Shown: positions 45,500 to 54,151 of the stretch, one piece after another
Layout: every line of letters begins with the position of its first letter
Numbering within the stretch: the stretch's first letter is position 1
From: Amycolatopsis pithecellobii
GTDB taxonomy: Bacteria > Actinomycetota > Actinomycetes > Mycobacteriales > Pseudonocardiaceae
Direction: 5' to 3'
Length of the DNA stretch: 64,000 nt
Assembly: GCF_009707865.1 (NCBI RefSeq)
Contig: NZ_WMBA01000006.1
Coordinates: forward strand, 62,001-126,000
Program-made: the position numbers and the translations under genes
The notes under the pieces: model-generated
Seen by the model: the letters and a program-made list of their open reading frames with translations, nothing else
Database searches by the model: none
What the model was told of the DNA's origin: nothing

Positions 45500-45897
45500 C
45501 TTGAGTTTTGACGTCTGGGGTGCTGGGGCCGGCCCCAGTTGCTCACGGGTGAAGCCGTTCGTTGATCATTCTTCTTGACTCGTCGCGCGGACAGGCCGAT
45601 CGGTGGGGTTGGCTGATTCTGGCTGCCTACACCCACTCCGGCTGGCCCGCCGGTTGGCCGCGGATTTACGGGCGCCCCTGGAAAAAACGCGCCGCCAGAC
45701 CGGCTCACCCCCGCTCGGGTCCGTCGCAGATTTCGGCACCTACCCGCCAACACTGACTTCCCCGCGAACGCCGAAACCAACACGCGCCAGCCCAGGGGCG
45801 GCCACCCGTCACGACATGCACATCACCACCACAGCAACGACGACGAAGAACAAGCCCAACACACCCCGCCCACGCCGAACAGGTTAAAACTCAAGCT
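45498..45897. mobile_element. MITE-like 400-bp insertion-sequence deletion derivative
   Basis: AGCTTGAGTTTT (45498-45509) and its exact inverse AAAACTCAAGCT (45886-45897) bound 400 bp. Between them, about 45560-45880, lies a frameshifted C-terminus of an actinobacterial DDE transposase: ADRWGWLILAAYTH in one frame, LRLARRLAADLRAPLEK in the next and LTPARVRRRFRHL in the third. The transposase end lies next to the right repeat, as expected for an intact element. The left repeat overlaps the stop codon of the lipase-maturation-factor gene. Confidence 0.72.
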
Positions 45898-46520
45898 GGT
45901 CGTGGGCCGCGACGAGCCGGCTGTTTGGTGGTCGGTTGCCGAGGGAGGAGTGGCCGTGTCAAGGCCACGATCGCGGGATGTGGTGCTGGTCCAGGGGCAC
46001 CCGGGTTTGGTGAAGCGGCGTTTGATGCCCCAGGCCGTGCAGACCCAACCGCAGTCGGTGCCGCGCCGGTAGCCGAGGGCGTTGTCGGTCAGGACGCGGT
46101 GCACGCGGATGTTGTGGGCGGCGAACGCATCGCGCCCGTGTAGTCGCCACCGGCCGGAATCCGGCCCAGTTTCTTCACGTCCACGTGGATCATTGAACCG
46201 GGTGTTCGGTGTTCAAAGCGGTTGGGGCTGCGCCGCGAACCGCGTACCGGCTCGCCGGTGATCGGGTCGATCGCGGCCAGGTGCGGCACGTCGTGATGGG
46301 CCAGGATCCATCCGACCGTCGACGGGTTGAGACCGAGTTCCCGGGCGAGCGCGACCGCTCCGCGACGGCGGTGTCGCCGCGCGGCCAGCACCCGTTGCTC
46401 GGCTAGGTGCGCGGCCGCCCACCCGGCAGCGATACGCGCGGAACAGTCGCCGCGATCGCCGATCGTCTTGACCGATAGGGGCGAGCCAGCACTCCCGCCA
46501 GCCCCGGATGCCTTACGCCT
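45898..46520 (-). pseudogene. Decayed IS481-type transposase
   Basis: The minus-strand frames show IS481 features: RRHRRRGAVALARELGLNPSTVGWILAHHDVPHLAAIDPITGEPV in a helix-turn-helix region, then HVDVKKLGRIPAGGDY, followed by a jump to HRVLTDNALGYRRG, which belongs near the catalytic core. The stretch between these parts is deleted and the reading frame shifts. The N-terminus is also missing. It sits next to the MITE-like element, so the spacer between the LMF gene and recX is a small transposon graveyard. Confidence 0.72.
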
Positions 46521-46691
46521 ATGCCCCGATAAGCCACGGACGCGACAAGGCAGCCGCATCGCTGGGAAATCGTTTCATCAACGAGGCCGAGCCAACATCA
46601 ACGGTGTCGGTTCAGCCTCGACACCCCCACGGCCCGACGATGCCACGCGGCTCCAGTCCCGACGATTCCGCCGTCACGGCGGTATCCCCCA
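46521..46691. other. Short spacer between transposon remnant and recX
   Basis: No gene is seen. A loose hairpin-forming segment (GAGGCCGAGCCAAC against GTCGGTTCAGCCTC) lies at about 46579-46619. Confidence 0.3.
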
Positions 46692-47228
46692 TCAGTCAGG
46701 GATTGCGTCGTCCAACGGGGTCGAGTCGGCACCAGCGTTTTTCAGTTCGTCACGGACCACCTGGTAGGCGAGGCCTTGCGGGTAGCCCTTGCGGGCCAGG
46801 GTGCCGAGGAGGCGCCGGATCGCGGTCTGCTCATCGAGGGTGGTCATCGCGCGGAGGCGTTTGCGGACCAGTTCGCGAGCCCGCTGCTCCTCGGACTCCC
46901 TGTCGATCTCCCCAGCGGCCTGCGCGGCGACCTGCCCGTCGACGCCCTTGCGTTTGAGTTCGGCCACGAGTGCACTCCGCGCCAAGCCCTGATAGGCATG
47001 CCGCGAGCGCACCCACTGCTCGGCGAACGCGGCGTCATCAACCAGACCGGAGCTGTCCAGCTTGCCCAGCAGGCGCTCACGCAACTCCTCGTCGAAACCC
47101 TTGCGCCGCAACGTCTGCCGGAGCTCGTCCTTGGTCCGCGGGCGCACGGCAAGGAGGTCGAAGCAGACCTCCTTCGCCTTCTTCCACGCCTCATCCGGCG
47201 ACAGCTCCGCCGGATCGATCCTCGGCAT
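46692..47228 (-). CDS. recX: RecX regulatory protein
   Basis: RecX caps RecA filaments and inhibits recombinase activity. The 178-residue protein shows the three-helix repeats of the family (LLAVRPRTKDELRQTLRRKGF; LVDDAAFAEQWVRSR; IRRLLGTLARKGYPQGLAYQVV). It lies 62 bp downstream of recA in the same direction, the conserved order. A short hairpin in the spacer may reduce recX expression. Confidence 0.93.
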   Translation of the reverse strand: MPRIDPAELSPDEAWKKAKEVCFDLLAVRPRTKDELRQTLRRKGFDEELRERLLGKLDSSGLVDDAAFAEQWVRSRHAYQGLARSALVAELKRKGVDGQVAAQAAGEIDRESEEQRARELVRKRLRAMTTLDEQTAIRRLLGTLARKGYPQGLAYQVVRDELKNAGADSTPLDDAIPD

Positions 47229-47266
47229 AATTTCTCCTCAGCCCACGGCGCCGCGTGACACCACCA

Positions 47267-47282
47267 CCCCGGGAGTCCGGGG
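47267..47282. terminator. Small hairpin between recA and recX
   Basis: CCCCGG pairs with CCGGGG around GAGT. Partial termination here would keep RecX below RecA, as known in other bacteria. The stem is short. Confidence 0.4.
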
Positions 47283-47290
47283 CCGCCCCC

Positions 47291-48328
47291 CTAGAACTCG
47301 ACAGGCGCGGCTTCCTCAGCATCCAGCTGGGCGCCGATACCGAGCTTTTCCTTGATCCGCTTCTCGATCTCGTTCGCGATGTCGGGGTTGTCCCGCAGGA
47401 ACTTCCGCGCGTTCTCCTTGCCCTGGCCGAGCTGGTCGCCCTCGTAGGTGTACCAGGCACCGGACTTGCGCAGGATCCCTTGCTCCACACCCATGTCGAT
47501 GAGCGAACCCTCACGGGAAACACCCTGGCCGTACAGGATGTCGAACTCGGCCTGCTTGAACGGCGGGGCGACCTTGTTCTTCACGACCTTGACGCGGGTG
47601 CGGTTGCCGACGGCCTCGCCACTGTCCTTCAACGTCTCGATCCGGCGCACGTCCAGCCGCACCGAAGCGTAGAACTTCAACGCCTTGCCACCGGTCGTGG
47701 TCTCCGGCGAACCGAACATGACGCCGACCTTCTCGCGCAGCTGGTTGATGAAGATCGCGGTGGTGCCGGAGTTGGACAGCGCACCGGTGATCTTCCGCAG
47801 CGCCTGGCTCATCAGCCGGGCCTGCAGACCCACGTGCGAGTCACCCATCTCGCCCTCGATCTCAGCACGGGGCACGAGCGCCGCCACCGAGTCGATGACC
47901 AGGATGTCCAGCGCACCGGAACGGATCAGCATGTCCGCGATCTCCAGCGCCTGCTCACCGGTGTCGGGCTGGGAGACCAGCAGAGCGTCGGTGTCGACGC
48001 CGAGCGCCTTGGCGTACTCCGGGTCGAGCGCGTGCTCCGCGTCGATGAACGCGGCGATGCCGCCGGCCTTCTGTGCATTGGCCACGGCGTGCAGAGCCAC
48101 GGTGGTCTTACCGGAGGACTCCGGGCCGTAGACCTCGACGACGCGGCCGCGGGGCAGCCCGCCGATGCCGAGCGCGACGTCCAGTGCGATGGCACCGGTG
48201 GGGATCACCTCGATCGGCACGTGCCCCTTGTCGCCAAGGCGCATCAGGGAGCCTTTGCCGTACTGCTTGTCGATCTGGGCGAGCGCGAGTTCGAGGGCCT
48301 TGTCCTTGTCGGGCGCTGCTGCGGGCAT
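47291..48328 (-). CDS. recA: Recombinase RecA
   Basis: RecA forms filaments on single-stranded DNA, drives homologous recombination and triggers LexA cleavage. The 345-residue protein has Walker [10 protein letters not shown] at 68-76, the Walker B region [11 protein letters not shown] and the L2-loop region [14 protein letters not shown]. No intein is present. An SOS box lies 149 bp upstream. The C-terminus ends in acidic residues ([10 protein letters not shown]), as usual. Confidence 0.98.
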   Translation of the reverse strand: MPAAAPDKDKALELALAQIDKQYGKGSLMRLGDKGHVPIEVIPTGAIALDVALGIGGLPRGRVVEVYGPESSGKTTVALHAVANAQKAGGIAAFIDAEHALDPEYAKALGVDTDALLVSQPDTGEQALEIADMLIRSGALDILVIDSVAALVPRAEIEGEMGDSHVGLQARLMSQALRKITGALSNSGTTAIFINQLREKVGVMFGSPETTTGGKALKFYASVRLDVRRIETLKDSGEAVGNRTRVKVVKNKVAPPFKQAEFDILYGQGVSREGSLIDMGVEQGILRKSGAWYTYEGDQLGQGKENARKFLRDNPDIANEIEKRIKEKLGIGAQLDAEEAAPVEF

Positions 48329-48439
48329 TGAAATCCACCTCGTCGGTCGGAAGCCTGTGGGGGCTTTGTCTCGGGTCTTGAGCTGTTGGGCCCGACACTA
48401 CGGGCGGGGGCCGACAATTCCTGATCGCGGCGATCGATC

Positions 48440-48467
48440 TGTGGATAGCTGACCCCGATGTGGATAA
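48440..48467. promoter_or_regulatory. Two DnaA-box-like nonamers upstream of recA
   Basis: TGTGGATAG (48440-48448) and the exact DnaA-box complement TGTGGATAA (48459-48467) are 19 bp apart, just inside the SOS box in the recA promoter region. Confidence 0.4.
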
Positions 48468-48476
48468 CACAATAGA

Positions 48477-48490
48477 CGAACACCTGTTCG
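48477..48490. promoter_or_regulatory. SOS (LexA) box of recA
   Basis: CGAAC-ACCT-GTTCG is a perfect 14-bp palindromic LexA core. It lies 149 bp upstream of the recA start. Confidence 0.88.
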
Positions 48491-48537
48491 ACGCAAGGAG
48501 CGACACGCCCCCTGCGCGATTTTTCCCGCGAGGCGGC

Positions 48538-48732
48538 TCACCGGCGTTCGGCGGGCACGTCGAACGCCAGGCACACCTCCCGCCAGATCTCCTTCGCCGG
48601 GACCCCCTCGGCCAGCGCCTGCTCGACGGTCCGCCCGCCGAGCCCGCTGAACACGTGGTCTTTCGCCAGGACCTCGGCCCTGCCGGGCCCGAACTCCTCC
48701 GCCATCAGCCTTCGGAAAACCGTGATGCGCAT
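48538..48732 (-). CDS. DUF3046 family protein (Rv2738c-like)
   Basis: A 64-residue protein matching the short DUF3046 family: MRITVFRRLMAEEFG, HVFSGLGGRTVEQALAEG and WREVCLAFDVPAERR. In mycobacteria the family member Rv2738c lies next to recA, as here. It may use its own promoter upstream of recA. Function is unknown. Confidence 0.88.
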   Translation of the reverse strand: MRITVFRRLMAEEFGPGRAEVLAKDHVFSGLGGRTVEQALAEGVPAKEIWREVCLAFDVPAERR

Positions 48733-48755
48733 CGAAGAGAGGTTAACGTGAGTGG

Positions 48756-48854
48756 ATGCCCTCGATTGCGCTGACCGTGGCCTCGATCGCCGTGCTGGTC
48801 GCGGCACTCGTGGTCGCCCTGCGTGCGCTCTGGCAGCTACGTAACCGCAGGTGA
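48756..48854 (+). CDS. Possible 32-residue single-helix membrane peptide
   Basis: The frame from the ATG at 48756 reads MPSIALTVASIAVLVAALVV, then ALRALWQLRNRR and a stop. This is one membrane helix followed by a basic tail, and third positions are G/C-rich. An AGAGG lies upstream at a rather long distance. It ends 49 bp before lhr in the same direction. It could be a real small membrane protein or chance; conservation in relatives would decide. Confidence 0.42.
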   Translation: MPSIALTVASIAVLVAALVVALRALWQLRNRR

Positions 48855-48902
48855 GAGCCCCGGTGCGGGAAAACTGTCGGTGGGCCGGGTCATGATGGAC
48901 AG

Positions 48903-51900
48903 GTGACCGAAGCGCTCGAGCAGTTCTCCCCCGCGACCAGGGACTGGTTCGCGGGGGCCTTCGCGGCGCCCACCGAGGCGCAGACCGGCGCCTGGCGGGC
49001 GGCGCAGGCAGGTGAGCACGCGCTGGTCGTCGCACCGACGGGGTCCGGCAAGACGCTCGCGGCCTTCCTCTGGGCGCTGGACAGGCTCGCAGTGGGGCCG
49101 CCACCGCAGACCCCGGCGAAACGCTGCCGGGTCCTGTACATCTCGCCGCTGAAAGCGCTTGCGGTGGACGTGCAACGGAACCTGCGTGCCCCGCTGGCCG
49201 GTATGGCACAGGCCGCGCACCGGCTCGGGCAGGCGCCGCCCGACATCACCGTCGGCATGCGCACCGGGGACACGCCGGCGGCCGACCGGCGGTCCTTCAC
49301 CCGCACCCCGCCGGACATCCTGGTCACCACGCCGGAGTCGCTGTTTCTCATCCTCACCTCGTCGGCGCGTGAGTCACTACGGGGTGTGGAGACGGTGATC
49401 GTGGACGAGGTGCACGCGGTCGCCGGAACCAAACGCGGCGCCCATCTCGCGTTGTCACTCGAACGGCTGGACGAGCTGCTTTCCCGCCCGGCACAACGGA
49501 TCGGTCTGTCCGCGACGGTCCGTCCGGTGGACGAGGTGAGCGCGTTCCTCGGCGGCGGGCGGCCGGTCCGGGTGGTGCAGCCGAAACCGCTCAAGACGAT
49601 CGAGGTGCGCGTGGAGGTCCCGGTCGAGGACATGGCGAATCTGGATGCGCCGTCCTCGCCGCTGGAGTCGCTGCCGCTGCCGTCGGAAGGCGGTATCGGC
49701 ACGAACGAGGAGATCGCGGGTGCGGCGGTGCGACGGCCGTCGATCTGGCCCGCGGTCGAGGAGCGCGTGCTCGAACTGATCCGCGAACATCGGTCCACCA
49801 TCGTGTTCGCCAATTCGCGGCGGCTGACCGAGCGGCTCACCGCACGGTTGAACGAACTGGCGGGCGACCAACGAGAGCTCGAACGCTTTCCTGCTGAGGC
49901 GATAGGGCAGTCCGGGCTCAGCACCGGCGCCGAGGTGACCATCGCCAGGGCACACCACGGGTCCATGTCCCGCGAGCAGCGGACGCACGTCGAAGAGGAG
50001 CTCAAGTCGGGGCGGTTGCCGTGCGTCGTCGCGACGTCCTCGCTCGAGCTGGGCATCGACATGGGTGCGGTCGATCTGGTGGTGCAGATCGAGGCGCCGC
50101 CGACGGTCGCGTCGGGGCTGCAGCGCGTCGGCCGCGCCGGGCACCACGTCGGCGCGGTGTCCACCGGGGTGATGTTCCCAAAGTTCCGCGGCGACCTGGT
50201 GTCGTGTGCGGTGGTCTCGGAGCGCATGACCAGTGGTGCGATCGAAGCGGTGCGATACCCCCGGAACCCGCTGGATGTGCTGGCGCAACATGTCGTGTCG
50301 ATGGTCGCTGTCGAACCCTGGACGGTCGAGGAACTCGGGGCCGCGGTGCGCCGCGCGGCGCCGTTCGCGGCCCTGCCCGACGACGCCCTGCTCGCCGTGC
50401 TGGACATGCTCGCCGGGCGTTATCCCAGCGAGGAGTTCGGCGAGCTGCGGCCACGCATCACCTGGGACAGGGTGACCGGACAGCTGCGCGGCAGACCCGG
50501 TGCGCAGCGGCTCGCGGTCACTTCCGGTGGCACGATTCCCGACCGCGGCCTGTTCACGGTGATGACCCCGGGCAGTGAGGACGGGGCAGGCTCGCGAGTC
50601 GGCGAGCTGGACGAGGAGATGGTGTACGAGTCCAGGGTCGGGGACACGATCCTGCTGGGAACCTCGTCGTGGCGAATCACGGACATCACGCACGATCGCG
50701 TGATCGTGGTGCCGGCGCCGGGCGAGCCGGCACGGATGCCGTTCTGGAAGGGCGACGCACCAGGGCGTCCGCTCGAGCTGGGCCGCGCGCTCGGCGCATT
50801 CGTCCGCGAACTATCCACTTCGGACGAAGAAAAAGCCCGTGCTCGCACCGAATCCGCCGGCTTGGACGAACGTGCCCGGGACAATCTGCTGACCTATCTG
50901 GAAGAACAGCGCACCGCGACCCGGCATGTGCCGAATGACCGGACAATCCTGCTCGAGCGGTTCCGGGACGAGCTGGGTGACTGGCGGGTCGTGCTGCACT
51001 CCCCGTTCGGCGCGCAGGTGAACGCGCCGTGGGCGCTGGCGATCGCGGCACGCCTGCGGGAAAACCGTGGGGTCGACGCTCAGGTCATGCACTCCGACGA
51101 CGGTATCGTGCTGCGCCTGCCGGACGCCCTCGACGAGGATGGCGCCGAGGTGACGATCGGCGCGGACGACGTGCTGATCGACCCCGAGGAGGTCGAGCAG
51201 CTCATCGTTGCGGAGGTCGGTGGCTCGGCGTTGTTCGCCGCCCGCTTCCGCGAATGTGCCGCCCGTTCGCTATTGCTGCCGCGCCGCGACCCGCGCCGGC
51301 GCACGCCCCTGTGGCAGCAGCGGCAACGCGCGTCGCAACTGCTGGCGGTGGCGGCGAAGTACGAACGTTTCCCGGTGGTACTCGAAGCGATGCGCGAGTG
51401 CCTACAGGACGTGTACGACGTGGGTGGGCTGCGTGAGCTGATGACCGATGTCCGGGCCCGGCGGGTTCGACTGGTCGAAGTGGAGACACCGGCGGCATCG
51501 CCGTTCGCCCGCAGCCTGATGTTCGGCTATGTCGGCATGTTTCTGTACGAGGCGGACGCGCCGCTGGCCGAACGCCGGGCGGCGGCGCTGGCGCTGGACT
51601 CGACGCTGCTGGCCGAACTCCTTGGCACGGAAGCGATCCGCGAGCTGCTCGACCCCGAGGTGGTCGCGGAGGTCGAGCGCTCACTGCAACGGCTCGAGCC
51701 GGACAGGCACGCACGCGACCTGGAAGACGCGGCGGATCTGTTGCGGTTCCTTGGGGATCTCTCGCTCGACGAAGCCGCCGCCCGGGGTATCGAGTCGTCC
51801 TGGCTGACCGATCTCATGCGGCAGCGGCGGGTGATCCTGGTTCGCATCGGCGGCGAGGAGCGGTATCTGCCGATCGAGGACGCGGGCCGGGCCCGCGATG

Positions 51901-53531
51901 CGCTCGGCGTGGCACTACCGATCGGGGTGCCCGAGGCGTTCACCGAGCCGGTCGCCGATCCGCTGGGTGATCTGCTCGCCCGGTACGCACGGACGCATGG
52001 GCCGTTTCCCGCGCGTCAAGCGGCTGAGCGATTCGGGCTCGGCCCGGCGGTGGTCTCCGGCGTCCTGGACCGGCTCACCGCCGAAGGGCGACTGGTGCGG
52101 GGTGAGCTCAGTCCCGTCGGGCATCCGGACTCCCACGGGGTCGGCGTCGAGTACTGCGATGCGGCGGTGTTGCGCAGGCTCCGGCGGGCGTCACTGGCGC
52201 GGTTGCGCGCGGAGGTCGAACCGGTCGAACCGGCGGCGCTGGGCCGGTTCCTGCCGTCGTGGCACACAGTGTCCAGCGGGACACCCGCACCCGGGCGAGC
52301 GCCCGTGCGTGCGGCGCCGACCGCGGACGATGTGCTGGCGGTGGTCGAACAGCTCGCCGGTGCGCCGCTGCCGGCGAGCGCGGTCGAGTCCCTGATCCTG
52401 CCGAGCCGGCTCCCCGGCTACTACCCCGCACTGCTGGACGAACTCACCACGGCGGGCGAGGTCACCTGGGCCGGGTGCGGAGCTCTCGCCGGCGGGGACG
52501 GCTGGCTGGCGCTCGCACCGTCCGATGTGGCCGATCTACTGCTGCCTGAAATCGAGGAAAACCCGCCTGCCGGCCCGTTACACGAAGCGATATTGTCCTC
52601 TTTGGACGGTGGGGCGCTGTTTTTCCGGCAGCTGGTCGACCGGGTTACCCTGCTGGTCGAGAAGGCGCCGAACGATGGGGACGTTGTTGCGGCGCTGTGG
52701 GATTTGGTGTGGTCGGGCCAGGTCACGGGGGACACGCTGAGTCCGTTGCGGGCACTGGTGTCGGGCCGGGGCGCCACCCACAAGCCACGGCGGGCGCCAC
52801 CACGCGGCCGCTACGCCCGGATGCGGGCAGGGCGGCCCGCGATGCCGTCACGCACCGGCCCCCCGACGGTCGCCGGGCGGTGGGGGCTGACCCCGTTGCG
52901 GGAGAGTGACCCGACCAGGCGGACCTATGCGCGTACCGAGGCTTTCCTGGAACGGCACGGAGTGCTGACACGCGGCGCGCTGGAGACCGAGCGGGTCACC
53001 GGTGGCTTTTCCGGTATCTACAAAGTTCTTCGCGGGATGGAGGATTCCGGGCAGGTCATCCGCGGGTACGTCGTCGAGGGCCTGGGCGCCGCACAGTTCG
53101 CCGCGCGCGGTGCGGTGGACCGGCTGCGTGCGCTGTCGGACACCACGAGCGGGCGCCGACCGTCGGATGCCGTGGTGCTCGCGGCCACCGATCCCGCGCA
53201 GCCATACGGGGCGGCGTTGTCGTGGCCGGCGGCGGTCGGCGAGACGAAGCACCGTCCCGCGCGCAAGGCGGGGGCGCTCGTGGTTCTCGTCGACGGCGTG
53301 CCGGCATTGTATGTCGAGCGTGGCGGCAAATCCTTGCTGTCGTTCACCGAGGACGACACGATGCTGCGCTCCGCGGCGCAGGCACTCTCGCGTGCTGTCC
53401 GGGAAGGCTGGCTGGGGCAACTCGCCGTGCAGCGGGCGGATGGGGAGCACGCCTTGACATCCGCACTGGCCGACGTGCTGCGGGACGCAGGTTTCCGTGC
53501 GACACCGAAGGGACTGCGGCTGCGCGCATGA
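48903..53531 (+). CDS. lhr: ATP-dependent DNA helicase Lhr
   Basis: Lhr is a 3'-5' superfamily-2 helicase involved in DNA repair. The 1542-residue protein has Walker A APTGSGKT at 44-51, the DEVH box near 168-171, the motif III-like GLSATV, and the motif VI region LQRVGRAGHHVG. Winged-helix and Lhr-core domains follow to about residue 850, then a C-terminal region typical of long actinobacterial Lhr proteins. Near residues 1290-1310 is a basic Arg/Pro-rich linker. The GTG at 48903 was chosen because the domain begins immediately. Mycobacterial lhr responds to DNA damage, which fits the neighbouring recA. Confidence 0.95.
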   Translation: MTEALEQFSPATRDWFAGAFAAPTEAQTGAWRAAQAGEHALVVAPTGSGKTLAAFLWALDRLAVGPPPQTPAKRCRVLYISPLKALAVDVQRNLRAPLAGMAQAAHRLGQAPPDITVGMRTGDTPAADRRSFTRTPPDILVTTPESLFLILTSSARESLRGVETVIVDEVHAVAGTKRGAHLALSLERLDELLSRPAQRIGLSATVRPVDEVSAFLGGGRPVRVVQPKPLKTIEVRVEVPVEDMANLDAPSSPLESLPLPSEGGIGTNEEIAGAAVRRPSIWPAVEERVLELIREHRSTIVFANSRRLTERLTARLNELAGDQRELERFPAEAIGQSGLSTGAEVTIARAHHGSMSREQRTHVEEELKSGRLPCVVATSSLELGIDMGAVDLVVQIEAPPTVASGLQRVGRAGHHVGAVSTGVMFPKFRGDLVSCAVVSERMTSGAIEAVRYPRNPLDVLAQHVVSMVAVEPWTVEELGAAVRRAAPFAALPDDALLAVLDMLAGRYPSEEFGELRPRITWDRVTGQLRGRPGAQRLAVTSGGTIPDRGLFTVMTPGSEDGAGSRVGELDEEMVYESRVGDTILLGTSSWRITDITHDRVIVVPAPGEPARMPFWKGDAPGRPLELGRALGAFVRELSTSDEEKARARTESAGLDERARDNLLTYLEEQRTATRHVPNDRTILLERFRDELGDWRVVLHSPFGAQVNAPWALAIAARLRENRGVDAQVMHSDDGIVLRLPDALDEDGAEVTIGADDVLIDPEEVEQLIVAEVGGSALFAARFRECAARSLLLPRRDPRRRTPLWQQRQRASQLLAVAAKYERFPVVLEAMRECLQDVYDVGGLRELMTDVRARRVRLVEVETPAASPFARSLMFGYVGMFLYEADAPLAERRAAALALDSTLLAELLGTEAIRELLDPEVVAEVERSLQRLEPDRHARDLEDAADLLRFLGDLSLDEAAARGIESSWLTDLMRQRRVILVRIGGEERYLPIEDAGRARDALGVALPIGVPEAFTEPVADPLGDLLARYARTHGPFPARQAAERFGLGPAVVSGVLDRLTAEGRLVRGELSPVGHPDSHGVGVEYCDAAVLRRLRRASLARLRAEVEPVEPAALGRFLPSWHTVSSGTPAPGRAPVRAAPTADDVLAVVEQLAGAPLPASAVESLILPSRLPGYYPALLDELTTAGEVTWAGCGALAGGDGWLALAPSDVADLLLPEIEENPPAGPLHEAILSSLDGGALFFRQLVDRVTLLVEKAPNDGDVVAALWDLVWSGQVTGDTLSPLRALVSGRGATHKPRRAPPRGRYARMRAGRPAMPSRTGPPTVAGRWGLTPLRESDPTRRTYARTEAFLERHGVLTRGALETERVTGGFSGIYKVLRGMEDSGQVIRGYVVEGLGAAQFAARGAVDRLRALSDTTSGRRPSDAVVLAATDPAQPYGAALSWPAAVGETKHRPARKAGALVVLVDGVPALYVERGGKSLLSFTEDDTMLRSAAQALSRAVREGWLGQLAVQRADGEHALTSALADVLRDAGFRATPKGLRLRA

Positions 53532-53577
53532 TCACGGCACGTAGACTTTCCCGTCTGCGGGAAGGACGGCGACCACG

Positions 53578-54078
53578 ATGGCGATGCGCGAGCTGCGGTA
53601 CTTCGGCGATCCGGTGCTGACGACGGTGTGTGATCCGGTGACGCGGTTCGATAAGGCGCTGCGGTCGCTGGTGACGGATTTGCTGGACTCGGTGAAGCCG
53701 AGCGGCCGTGCTGGGTTGGCGGCGCCGCAGATCGGGGTGAGCCTGCGGGTGTTCAGTTACGATGTCGAGGGGTTGACCGGGTATGTGATCAACCCGGAGA
53801 TCGCCGAGCTTTCCGAGGCACGGCACGACATCGACGAAGGTTGCCTTTCCGTCCCGGAACTGCGCTTCCCGGTCAGCCGCGCGGTGCGGGCGGTGGTGCG
53901 CGGCGTCGACGTGGACAACGAACCTGTTGTCGTGGAAGGGAAAGACGTGCTGGCGCAGTGTCTGCAGCACGAGACCGACCACCTCGACGGAACCCTCTAC
54001 CTGGATCGGCTGTCCAAGGACACCAAGCGTGAGGCGCTACGCCAGGCCCGCGGCAAAGATTGGTTCTGGCAGCGCTGA
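53578..54078 (+). CDS. def: Peptide deformylase
   Basis: The enzyme removes the formyl group from nascent proteins. All three motifs are intact in 166 residues: GLAAPQ at 46-51, EGCLS with Cys89, and QHETDHLDG with His131, Glu132 and His135 as metal ligands and base. The ATG at 53578 follows GGAAGGACGGCGACCACG. It lies 46 bp after lhr in the same direction. Confidence 0.95.
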   Translation: MAMRELRYFGDPVLTTVCDPVTRFDKALRSLVTDLLDSVKPSGRAGLAAPQIGVSLRVFSYDVEGLTGYVINPEIAELSEARHDIDEGCLSVPELRFPVSRAVRAVVRGVDVDNEPVVVEGKDVLAQCLQHETDHLDGTLYLDRLSKDTKREALRQARGKDWFWQR

Positions 54079-54151
54079 ACCGGAACCGCCAAGTAGTGGC
54101 CGGCCCGCGCCGCCACCGCAGGGCCAAACTGCGTGGAAGGCGCCGGCCCGG

